A stretch of 64,000 nucleotides of DNA from an uncultured Clostridia bacterium (GTDB taxonomy: Bacteria; Bacillota; Clostridia; Oscillospirales; Oscillospiraceae), in NCBI GenBank assembly GCA_946550725.1, contig CAMNQX010000003.1, positions 62,001 through 126,000 of the forward strand, in the 5' to 3' direction. The translations under genes and the position numbers were made by a program. The notes under the pieces were generated by a model. It was not told the DNA's origin. It saw only the letters and a program-made list of their open reading frames with translations, and ran no database searches. This document shows positions 1 through 9,200 of the stretch, one piece after another (position 1 is the stretch's first letter; each line of letters starts with the position of its first letter).

Positions 1-1
1 C

Positions 2-535
2 ACGCCGGCCCCCACCCCAACGCCCACCCCCGTTCCCACCCCGGAGCCGACCCCCACTCCCACCCCGGAACCCACCTCCTACCCCTATGACGGACCCGCG
101 CCGCCCTACAACGCCACCATGGCCTACGACAGCCTGGACCTCCCGGAGACGCTGACCGCCCCTGTGAGCGGGGGTTACACCTCGGGCTACGGCTGGCGGG
201 AGCACCCGGTGGACGGCGGGGACAATTTCCACCACGGGGTGGACATCTCTTCCCCCGAGGGCACGGAGATCAAAGCCTTTGCCGACGGGGTGGTGGACGT
301 GGTGGGCACGGGGGAGTCCTACGGAAACTACATCCAGCTCAGGCATTCCGACACGGTCAAGACCCTCTACGCCCACTGTAGCAAGGTGCTGAAGAAGGAG
401 GGCGACGAGGTGAAGATGGGGGATGTGATCGCGCTGGTGGGCTCCACGGGCAACGTCACCGGGCCGCATCTCCACTTTGAGGTGAAGGTCAACGGTTTGT
501 GGCACGACCCCACCTACTACCTGGAGCTGCCGTGA
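2..535 (+). CDS. M23 (LytM-type) peptidase, 5' end outside window
   Basis: The frame is open to the left edge, so the gene is partial; the track's ATG at 119 is internal. The visible 177 residues start with a Pro-Thr-rich linker (repeated TPTP, TPEP), then a complete M23 domain. The zinc ligands are all present: HHGVD (H-x3-D) near the start of the domain and HLHFEV (H-x-H) near its end. It should act outside the membrane, on peptidoglycan or as a scaffold. Its stop overlaps the GTG start of an M50 protease, an arrangement like spoIVFA-spoIVFB, where an M23-fold protein partners the SpoIVFB protease. Unlike degenerate SpoIVFA domains, the catalytic residues are kept, so active endopeptidase is possible. 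Role by family and context; domain assignment is strong. Confidence 0.88.
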   Translation, partial: TPAPTPTPTPVPTPEPTPTPTPEPTSYPYDGPAPPYNATMAYDSLDLPETLTAPVSGGYTSGYGWREHPVDGGDNFHHGVDISSPEGTEIKAFADGVVDVVGTGESYGNYIQLRHSDTVKTLYAHCSKVLKKEGDEVKMGDVIALVGSTGNVTGPHLHFEVKVNGLWHDPTYYLELP

Positions 536-1089
536 AGCGCGTCACCGTCTCCCCCGGCTTCTGGCTGATGGCGGCGGCGGTCTGGCTGATGGAGCCGGAC
601 CTGCTGGCGCCCACTTTTTTTGCCGCCGCCGTCCACGAGGCGGGCCATGTGGCTGCGCTGTGGGCGGTGGGGGGCAGGGTAGAGGGCTTCGCCCTGGGTG
701 CGCTGGGGGCGCGGCTGCGGATGTCCGGCGGGCTGTCCTACGCCCGAGAGCTGCCCGTGGCGCTGGCGGGGCCGGCGTGCAGCGTGCTTCTGGCGTTGGG
801 CGCGGCAGGGGCAGGGTGGTTTTTGACAGCGGGGATCTCGCTGGCCCTGGGCCTATTCAACCTCCTGCCCGTCCTCCCCCTGGACGGAGGGCGGGCGGTG
901 GCCTGCCTAGGGGGGATGTTTCTCTCTCCTGTGGGGGCGGAGCGGCTGGAGCGGATCGCCGCCGCCGTGGGGTTGGGGCTGGTGCTGGGGCTGGGAGGGC
1001 TATGCCTGATCCGGGGCTACGGCCCCGGTCTGCTGGCCATGGGACTTTGGCTGGGAAAAAACGCCCTGGTGGCCGAGAAAAACCCTTGA
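532..1089 (+). CDS. M50 family intramembrane metalloprotease, SpoIVFB-like
   Basis: A 185-residue polytopic membrane protein of site-2-protease type. HEAGH supplies two zinc ligands and the glutamate, and NLLPVLPLDGGR matches the second conserved motif carrying the Asp ligand. I chose GTG at 532, which overlaps the TGA of the M23 gene (GTGA), giving VKRVTVSPGFW; the track start at 499 would overlap the upstream gene much further. In Bacillus SpoIVFB cleaves pro-sigma-K and is held by an M23-fold partner. The translational coupling here supports a similar regulated pair, but the substrate is not shown by the sequence. The small size is usual for SpoIVFB-type enzymes. Confidence 0.88.
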   Translation: MKRVTVSPGFWLMAAAVWLMEPDLLAPTFFAAAVHEAGHVAALWAVGGRVEGFALGALGARLRMSGGLSYARELPVALAGPACSVLLALGAAGAGWFLTAGISLALGLFNLLPVLPLDGGRAVACLGGMFLSPVGAERLERIAAAVGLGLVLGLGGLCLIRGYGPGLLAMGLWLGKNALVAEKNP

Positions 1090-1140
1090 CATTTTGGACG
1101 AAAACGCACAAAATAGGGGGATAAGAAAGGCGGGGTGCCC

Positions 1141-1788
1141 ATGCTGCTGTTTGAGGCCAGGGAACAGGTGGTCCATTACGGAAAGGAACTGGTTCGGCGC
1201 GGTTTGGCTTCGGGCAGCTTTGGAAACGTAAGTATGTATATCCCGGAGGGGAAGGTACTGGTCATCTCCCCCTCAGGAATGGAGTACGAGCGGGTCACCC
1301 CGGCGGACGTGGTGGTGCTCACGGAGGACGACGTGCAGCTGGAGGGAAGCCGAAAGCCCTCCAGCGAGATCGAGCTTCACCGCGCCCTCTACCGCAGTCG
1401 CCCCGACGTGCTGGCGGTGGTCCACACCCATTCCCCCTACGCCACCACCATGGCCTGCATGGGCAAGCCCCTGCGCCCGCTGCACTATGCCGCCGGATAC
1501 GCCGGGGGTGAGGTGCCCTGCATCCCCTATGTGCCCTTTGGCACCGCCGAGCTGGCAGAGGCCGCCGCGCGGGGAATGGGAACGGCGCACAACGCCGTGC
1601 TGCTGGGTGGGCACGGGCTGGTGGCGGTAGGCGCTGACCTCTCCTTCGCCATGGACGTGGCCGAGCAGATGGAGTTCCTGGCCCAGATCTGCTGGCGGTG
1701 CGAGGTGGCGGGGGGCGGCATCCCCCTCAGAGACGTCCACGTGGCTCAAGCTGCCGCGGCCCTCAAGGGCTACCGGCAGAAACCATAA
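1141..1788 (+). CDS. class II aldolase/adducin family protein (fuculose-phosphate aldolase-like)
   Basis: A 215-residue protein with the class II aldolase fold. The N-terminal phosphate-binding string GLASGSFGNVS, the zinc-binding HTHSPYAT and the later GGHGLVAVG histidine are all visible. Families with this fold include L-fuculose-1-phosphate aldolase, L-ribulose-5-phosphate 4-epimerase and MtnB; sequence alone does not settle the substrate. I prefer ATG 1141 over the GTG at 1135 because the AGAAAGG ribosome site ends 10 bases upstream of the ATG. It sits 51 bases after the M50 gene and 36 before asnA, probably in one transcript, with no pathway neighbours that would fix its role. Confidence 0.85.
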   Translation: MLLFEAREQVVHYGKELVRRGLASGSFGNVSMYIPEGKVLVISPSGMEYERVTPADVVVLTEDDVQLEGSRKPSSEIELHRALYRSRPDVLAVVHTHSPYATTMACMGKPLRPLHYAAGYAGGEVPCIPYVPFGTAELAEAAARGMGTAHNAVLLGGHGLVAVGADLSFAMDVAEQMEFLAQICWRCEVAGGGIPLRDVHVAQAAAALKGYRQKP

Positions 1789-1824
1789 TGAGTAGACCCG
1801 CAAATCAGAGAGGAAGTGTTCCCC

Positions 1825-2853
1825 ATGAGCAAAACCACATCCATCCAGTCCACCATCCCCGAAGGGTACGCCCCGCTGCTGAATCTGTACGACACGCAGA
1901 AGGCCATCTCTCTGCTGAAGCGGCTGTTTGAGGACGGCCTGGCGGGGGCGCTGCGCCTGCGCCGGGTGTCCGCGCCGCTGTTTGTGGAGGCGGCCACCGG
2001 CCTCAACGACGACCTTAACGGCGTGGAGCGGCCCGTGTCCTTCGACATTCCCGCCGCTGGCCGGGACGCCCAGGTGGTCCACTCCCTGGCGAAATGGAAG
2101 CGTCTGGCCCTGAAGCGCTATCAGTTTTCGGTGGGGGAGGGGCTGTACACCGACATGAACGCCATCCGCCGGGACGAGCAGCCCGACAACCTCCACTCCA
2201 TCTATGTGGACCAGTGGGACTGGGAGAAGATCATCGCTCCTCGGGACCGGGACGTGGCCCATCTGAAGCAGACGGTGCGGGATATCGTGAAGGTGGTGGC
2301 GGATACGCAGGCTACCCTGCGTTCGGTGTTTCCCCAGCTCACCGTTCTACCCGCCATCCAGGGGGAGGTTTCCTTTGTCACCGCCCAGGAGCTGGAGGAC
2401 CAGTGGCCCGACCTCACCCCCAAGGAGCGGGAGAACGCCTACGTCAAGGACCACCCCATCACCTTCCTCATGGGCATCGGCGGCGCGCTGAAGTCGGGCA
2501 AGCCCCACGACGGCCGCGCTCCCGACTACGACGACTGGTCGCTGAACGGCGATATCCTGCTGTGGAACGATGTGCTTCACTGCGCCTTTGAGCTTTCCTC
2601 CATGGGCATCCGGGTCAGCCCCGAGTCTCTGGACAAGCAGCTCACCCTGGCCGGGTGCGACGACCGCCGTGAACTGTCCTTCCACAAGGCGCTGCTGGCG
2701 GGGGAGCTTCCCCTCACCATGGGCGGCGGCATCGGCCAGTCCCGGCTGTCCATGCTCCTGCTGGGCAAGGCCCATATCGGCGAGGTGCAGGCCAGCGTGT
2801 GGGACGAGGCCACCCAGAACGTCTGCCGCGCGGCGGGGGTCGTTTTGCTGTAA
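1825..2853 (+). CDS. asnA: aspartate--ammonia ligase (asparagine synthetase A)
   Basis: The 342-residue protein matches AsnA (class II aaRS-like fold) through its length: LNDDLNGVERPVSF near the N-terminus, YTDMNAIRRDE, SIYVDQWDWEK and the C-terminal GGGIGQSRLSMLLL. It makes asparagine from aspartate, ammonia and ATP in the cytoplasm. ATG 1825 is preferred to the GTG at 1816 because AGAGAGGAAG lies at suitable spacing upstream. The gene is followed at once by a separate tRNA-Leu promoter, so it probably ends the operon. No T-box or other leader is visible upstream. Confidence 0.95.
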   Translation: MSKTTSIQSTIPEGYAPLLNLYDTQKAISLLKRLFEDGLAGALRLRRVSAPLFVEAATGLNDDLNGVERPVSFDIPAAGRDAQVVHSLAKWKRLALKRYQFSVGEGLYTDMNAIRRDEQPDNLHSIYVDQWDWEKIIAPRDRDVAHLKQTVRDIVKVVADTQATLRSVFPQLTVLPAIQGEVSFVTAQELEDQWPDLTPKERENAYVKDHPITFLMGIGGALKSGKPHDGRAPDYDDWSLNGDILLWNDVLHCAFELSSMGIRVSPESLDKQLTLAGCDDRRELSFHKALLAGELPLTMGGGIGQSRLSMLLLGKAHIGEVQASVWDEATQNVCRAAGVVLL

Positions 2854-2868
2854 GATGGAAATTCCCTC

Positions 2869-2897
2869 TTGCGCATCGGGGGAAATTGCGGTATAAT
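2869..2897 (+). promoter_or_regulatory. sigma-A-type promoter of tRNA-Leu
   Basis: TTGCGC (-35) and a perfect TATAAT (-10) separated by 17 bases, with the -10 ending 22 bases before the mature tRNA. The -35 lies just past the asnA stop. Confidence 0.7.
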
Positions 2898-2919
2898 ATC
2901 TGCCAGTGGCCATGCACCT

Positions 2920-3006
2920 GCCGGTGTGATGGAATTGGTAGACGTAGTGGACTCAAAATCCACCGCTGGCGACAGCGTGCCGGTTCGAGTCCGGCCACCG
3001 GCACCA
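2920..3006 (+). tRNA. tRNA-Leu (anticodon CAA)
   Basis: An 87-nt tRNA with encoded CCA. The acceptor stem GCCGGTG pairs with CACCGGC, the anticodon stem GTGGA/TCCAC closes the loop CTCAAAA (anticodon CAA, reads UUG), there is a long variable arm as expected for leucine, and the T-arm contains GGTTCGAGTC. Confidence 0.95.
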
Positions 3007-3038
3007 AAAGAGACACCCGTTTGGGTGTCTCTTTTTTT
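3007..3038 (+). terminator. intrinsic terminator of tRNA-Leu
   Basis: Inverted repeat GAGACACCC / GGGTGTCTC with loop GTTT, followed by a run of seven T, starting immediately after the tRNA CCA. Confidence 0.9.
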
Positions 3039-3120
3039 ATGGGGAGTTTCGTTAAAATGCACAAAATTTTTGAAAGAAATCATTTCAATCTGGAAATCCA
3101 ACCAAAGATGATTTAGAATA

Positions 3121-3163
3121 TGGCAAAGGCCATGGCCTTTGCCAAATGGGCCAGCCCATTTGG
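3121..3163 (+). promoter_or_regulatory. two abutting perfect palindromes upstream of the sialidase gene
   Basis: A 24-bp perfect palindrome (half TGGCAAAGGCCA) at 3121-3144 overlaps by three bases a second inverted repeat, CCAAATGGGC-CA-GCCCATTTGG, at 3142-3163. A TATAAA -10-like hexamer follows at 3164-3169. The placement before a surface sialidase gene suggests operators or a leader stem-loop; no regulator is identified. Confidence 0.55.
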
Positions 3164-3207
3164 TATAAACTCAGCTGGTCCACAGGGACAAGGAAAGGAT
3201 GGTACAC

Positions 3208-6200
3208 ATGAAGCTCTTTGCCAAACGGATCGCCTGCCTGCTCCTGGCCGCCTGCCTGGCGGTGGGACTCCTCCCCGTGTCCGCGCTTGCGGCCCGGGCG
3301 CAGGATGAAATAGCAGAGGTCCCGGCAGGGGAGGAGGCTTTCGCCGGTCTGGCGGAACAGCCCGCCGACCCCATGGACGCCAGAACAGGCGACCAAGACC
3401 CCGAACTCACCATTTCTGGCTATACCCGGGTGACCGAACTGCCCGCCGACGGGCTTTCGGGGAAATATCTGATCGTCGCGCCGTATAACGGCAACTACTA
3501 TATGCTCTACCCTGGCACGACGAGCGCCGGAGCGGGCAAGAACAACTCCGCCCGGCTGGTGGTGGAAGATGACGGCGCAGCCACCGGCTACCAGGTCGGT
3601 TCCGGCACAACCTATGACAGTGCGGAGGAAAAGACCGGCTTCTCCGCCGCGGACAATACCGTTACCCAAAATGCAAGCAACTATTCCATCACGGCTGTAG
3701 GCCCTGACAGCACCGCTTACTACCTGTTCAACAGTAGCAACCCGATCTACAGCACCAGCAGCCCCAGCGCGCTGACCATTGAAAGCTCCAGCAACAGCGG
3801 GTATTTTAGGCTCCGCAATACCGCTTCCAATCGGGCGCATTTGGCCTTTTATGTGCCCCACATGAATTATAACCAAAGCGGCGGCCTGACTGCCAATACC
3901 GCTGATTGCATTATTGATCTGATGCTCTTTCGGAAGGACGTGCTTCCCGGCTACAATCAGGTGACTAAGGTGAGCCAGATCAAGGCGGACCGCAAGTACC
4001 TGATCGTGGCCGAGGCTCCCAACGGGACCTTCTATGCCCTCCACATCAACGCGGATGGCGCAAGCAACCGTCCCGGTGCTACGGCCTATCCCAATTGCGC
4101 CGCGACCCTGTCTGTTTCCGACGGCGCCGTCACTGCGGTCAGTACCGCAAACACGGAAACTGCCATCGCGATGAGCGACCTTCTTGTCACCATTTCCCCC
4201 AGTGATACAAACTATACCATTAAAAATGCAACATACTGTCTGGCGCTTACTCAAAACGAGATGTACCATGCGGCCAGTGAGGATATCCCGCTTGAGATCT
4301 CTTTTGTGGTCAACGGCCGCTGCAACATCCATAATTCTACCGCCAACCGCTATGTTACATTTAATGTGAATGGTGATACCGCAACAAGTCATTACCCGCA
4401 GTCGCCCACCGGCTTCTGCGGCTGGGGCGACCCCCAGCCCAACTACATCCCCATCTACCTCTACATTGAGGGCGACCTGCCCGTGGAGCCTGGCTCGGCC
4501 CTGGCAGGGATGCTCTCCGGCGACCAGATCGGCGGTGCCAACGGCAGTGCCGACCCCGCCGGGCAGAACTCCTGGGTGTTCACCGGAGGCCGCGCCGCCC
4601 AAGGCAGCTTTGTCGACGTGGCAGGCGCCCGCACCTGGGCCGGGCACTTTGAGGAGTGGGTCCGCTACACCCAGACCAAGTCCCTCCAGACTGGTGGTGA
4701 AGCCGACAGCCCCTACCTCCAGCGTCACGTCATTAACGCCGCCTACGAGGAGCAGACCCTGGCGCAGATCGTCTCCACCTTTGATGACCGCATCGGCGCG
4801 CTCAAGCCCCGTGCGGTGGTCTATCTGGTGGACGAGAACGGCAGTAGCGTAGAGAACTTCGCCACCAACCTGAACGGCCTGATCGACAAGGCCCTGGCCT
4901 TGAAGGACGGCACGGGCATGCTCGTCATCGCCACCCTCACCCAGGCCGACAAGACCGCGGTGGACGCGGTGGTGGACGCCCTTACCGACGCCCGGAAGCC
5001 CCGCGTCCTGCCTGTGCTGGTCACCCTGACCGACGCACAGAAGGCCGGCGGCTACCCCAACGCCCAGGGCCACCTGGCCCTGGCCAAGGCTCTGGCCGAC
5101 GCGGTGGCGGGGAGCCCCGTCTCCAACACCGAACAGTGGCCCTACGGCATCAGTGGGCTTTCCTCCAGCACCTTTACCGCGAACTGGCCCGTCAAGGCCA
5201 CGGTGACTGCCAACCACGAGGGTTACGGCGTGCCCGAAAGCCGCACCGCGCCCCAAGCTACCATCAAGAGCAAGGTGGACAACACAAATACCGCCATGAC
5301 CTGGCTGTTCATGGGCGATTCCATCACCCACGGCTCGGCCTGGACGGGCGGCTACGACAGCCTTGCCCAGCTCTTTGAGAAGTTCGTGAAGGACGACCTG
5401 GGCCGCACACAGGACATTGTCATCAACGCCGGGTCCTCCGGCGCGAACACGGCGTCTACCATCACCGACCTGGACCGCCGTCTGACCAAGTACAACCCCG
5501 ATGTGGTGGTGCTTATGCTGGGTACCAACACCAGCGGCGTAAGCGACGATCAATACCAGGCCAATATCCGCACCATTTTGGACGCGATCATCACCAAGGG
5601 CGCGGTGCCCGTCCTGCGTACGCCGCCTCCCAGCACCAACTCCGGCTACACCAGCCGTCTGGCGACCCGCTCTCAGCTGATCCGGGACGTGGCGGCGGAG
5701 ACCGCCTACGCGAATAAGGTCATTTTGGTGGATCAGTACGAGACGTGGACCAACTCCAACTGGCAGGAGGTCTTTGCGCGCAACAATCTCCACCCCGATG
5801 AGGCGGGCCACCTGTGGTTCGCCCACCAGCTCATCAATGAGATGGGCCTGTGGAAGGCCGATTCCGCCATCTGCCAGCTGGAATATGTGGCGCGGGAGGA
5901 AGCGGAGCCGGTGACCGCCCCCGTCGTTCCCGGCTACACCCAGCTCACCGACATGGCCGACGTTGACCAGACCAAGGGCTACCTCATCGTCAGCCGGGAC
6001 GCGGAGGGCAACCTCTATGCCCTCTATCCCTCTGCGTTGGGCGAGACGTTAGGAGCTGGCGCCCTTCCCAGCAGCCCCACTGCCGAGGACAACGGCGCCC
6101 GCGCCGCCGCCTTGACGGTGAACGGGCAGAACGTTACTGCCAAGTGGCTGAAAAACGACGCCGCCTTGGAAATGAATACCCTGCTGTTCGGTATCAAGGC

Positions 6201-9200
6201 CAGTGACGGCGGCTATGTGTTCACCGCAGCCAATGGCCGCCACCTGAACATGGCGGACTATATGTTCACCGAGGGCACGGTAGCCCTGGAGGTCACCAAC
6301 CGGGGCGCAGACCGCTTTAACGCGTTCCAGATCAGGAACAGCAGCGCAGACCGCTATTTGGACTTTTCCAAGAACGGCGACCCCAACGCCTTCCAGGGTA
6401 GTAGCGCAGGCTGGGGCACGGACTTCTGGGCGCCCCGCAGCATGAGCATGAATGTCTGGCTCTTTGAAGGGCCCGACCTTCCCACCGCCAAGAGCATGCT
6501 CCAGGATCTGCTGACAACGGCCACGGGCCTGACCGCAGCCGACTACACCCGCGCCAGCTGGAACGCCCTCCAGACCGCCAAGGCCGCCGCCCAGCAGGTT
6601 TTGACGAACAACCCGGATGCCGACCCTGACGCCCAGGCCTTTGCGGACGCCCGGGACGCCCTGCGGGACGCCATCGACGGCCTCCAGACCACCGTCACCG
6701 TGCCCACCGTCCCCGAAGGCGCGACCAAGATCGAGGACTGGAAGACTATGGTGCCGGCAAACGGAACGACCCAGAACGAACCTTTTGCTTCCGGTACCGG
6801 CGGCAGCGACAAGTTCCGCATTCCCGCCATCATCACCCTGAAGCATCAGACCGGGGCCAACGCCGGAAAGAATGGCCGTCTGCTGGCCGCCATTGACGCC
6901 CGGTGGAACCACACCGGCGACGCCTGCGCGCTGGATACCATCGTCAGCTACTCCGATAACAATGGCGGCGATTGGAACTATCACTTCGCCAACTATTTTG
7001 GCGACAGCACCAACGCCAAGGACGCCCATGCCTCCACCATCATCGATCCCCAGCTTACCGAGGGCAAGGACGGCACCATCTACCTGATGGTGGACATCTA
7101 CCCCGGCGGTGTGGGCCTGAACACGGCCCCCGCGGCGCCCGAGGTCTCCACCGGCTTTGCGGAGATCGACGGCATAAAGCGGATGATGCTTTACACCTCC
7201 ACCAGCGGACAGACCGATGACAACTATTCCTATTATGTGGGCGCCTTTACAAACGGCTACGCGCCTGTGATGGAGCCGTTGGGCGGCGAGGCGGATGTGT
7301 TCAGCGGCTTCTATGTGGACGAGTATTACTACCTGTACCATACCGCAGGCGAATTTAACGCCAAGACCCCGGCCAATGACAAGATCTACTGCCAGCGGCT
7401 GGGCGACAACACCTACGTCCAGCAGAACGTGTTCTTCTACAACGCCACCCTCCACGCCCGCATCGCCACCTTCCTTTGTATCGCGAAGTCCACCGACGGC
7501 GGCGAGACCTGGAGCGCGCCCCAGATCATCAACGATCAGGTGCATCAGGGCGACTACAGATTCTATGGCGTCGGTCCCGGCGCGGGTCTGTGCGTAGACA
7601 CCGCGGGCAGCACCAACCCCAACGCCATCCCCGACGGCACCCTCATCCTGCCCATCTACAACAACACAGGCGAGACCGCCCGGTTTATCTACTCCACCGA
7701 CAACGGTACAAGCTGGCACATGGGCAAAACCGCAACCGAGTTGGGCACAGGCTGGTCCAGTGAGAGCTGCCTGGTGCAGATCGACGACACCACCGTCCGC
7801 CAATTCTATCGCGACGGATGGTACAACAGCGGCGTGGTGCGCTACACCGACCACACCTGGAACGGTACAGGCTGGGACACCGGTGATGTCGTCAGAGTGG
7901 AGAGCGCCACCCGCTGGGGCGCCTGCCAGGTGTCCGCCATCAAGTATTCCCAGAAGATCAACGGGAAGGATCTGATCCTGTACTCCGCCCCCGCCTCCAC
8001 CAGTGGGCGCGCCAAAGGCGTGATCCACGCGCTTCTGGTCAACGAGGATAAGACCCTGACGCTGTTCAACACCTACACAGTGGACGGGGACAAGGATTAT
8101 AAATACTCCAGCCTAACCGAGACCAAGGACGGCGATATCGCCCTGCTGTATGAAGGCCCCTACGATAACGCCAAGGGCGATGTGAGCGTATTCAAGATCA
8201 TCCCCATTGAGAGCATCGTGCCCACCGCCAAGGACCCCACCAGCGTCAGCCTGACCCAGAGCGCGGTCACCCCCAACGAGGACGGCTCCATCACCTTGTA
8301 TACCAACACTGCTGAGACGGATGGACGCAAGCACACCGTTCAGCTCAATGCCGCCGTGCTCCCGTCCATGGCGGATCAGACCGTGACCTGGAAGTCCTCT
8401 GACGAGGATGTGGCGACGGTCAGCGGCACCGGCCTGGTCACTGCCAAGGGCAACGGCACCGCCACCATCACCGCCACCAGCACCAAGCGGGGGGTCTTTG
8501 CCACCCTGACGGTGAAGGTGGACACCCAAATCGAGCGTATCACCGTGAAGAAGGACGGCACGGATATCGGCAGCGGGCCTGTGAAGGTCTATACCAATGC
8601 CGAGGACGCGGGACACAGTGTGATCCTGACCGCGGACACCGATCCTGCCAACGTCACTCACCCGGCTCTGAACTGGACCCGCCCCGACGGGGCGAAGGGC
8701 CAGTTGACCCTGTCTGACCGGGGCTTGAACGGCAGCAGCATCACCATCACCGCCGTCCCCGGCGAACGAAACGTGGGCGAGGTGAACGTGCGGGTGGCCT
8801 CCGCTGACCATCCCGAGGTCTACAAGGAGTTTAAGGTCCACGTTATCCGCAAGCTGGAGAGCACCGTGTCCATCAGTATCGTGGGTGTGAACGACCCCGC
8901 CAAGGCGCCCCAGTTCGGCCAGACCCTGGAGGCCGATATCAACAACCTCCAGATGACCGATGCGGGCAAGGCTGCCCTTACCTACCAGTGGAAGCGCACC
9001 AAGGGCGGTACGACCACCAACATCGGGACCGGCGCCAAGACCTACACCCTCACGCAGGCGGACATCGGCGCTGTCATCTCTGTGGACGTGACCGCCGGGG
9101 CGAACTCCTTCTATGAGGGCACCCGCTCCGCCACCCGCGCTCTGCCCGTGGAGCTGGCCGACGGCCCGCTGACCGGGCCGCAGGACCTGACCGGGACCGC

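Noticed and set aside
2-75. Pyrimidine-rich ACCCC repeats at the left edge as a DNA repeat
   Set aside because: They translate in frame to a Pro-Thr linker of the M23 protein.
1789-1824. A T-box leader for asnA
   Set aside because: The gap to the previous gene is 36 bases and no T-box sequence or terminator is present.
3085-5826. A 913-codon minus-strand ORF
   Set aside because: Antisense to the sialidase gene and running through its promoter region; no motifs seen.
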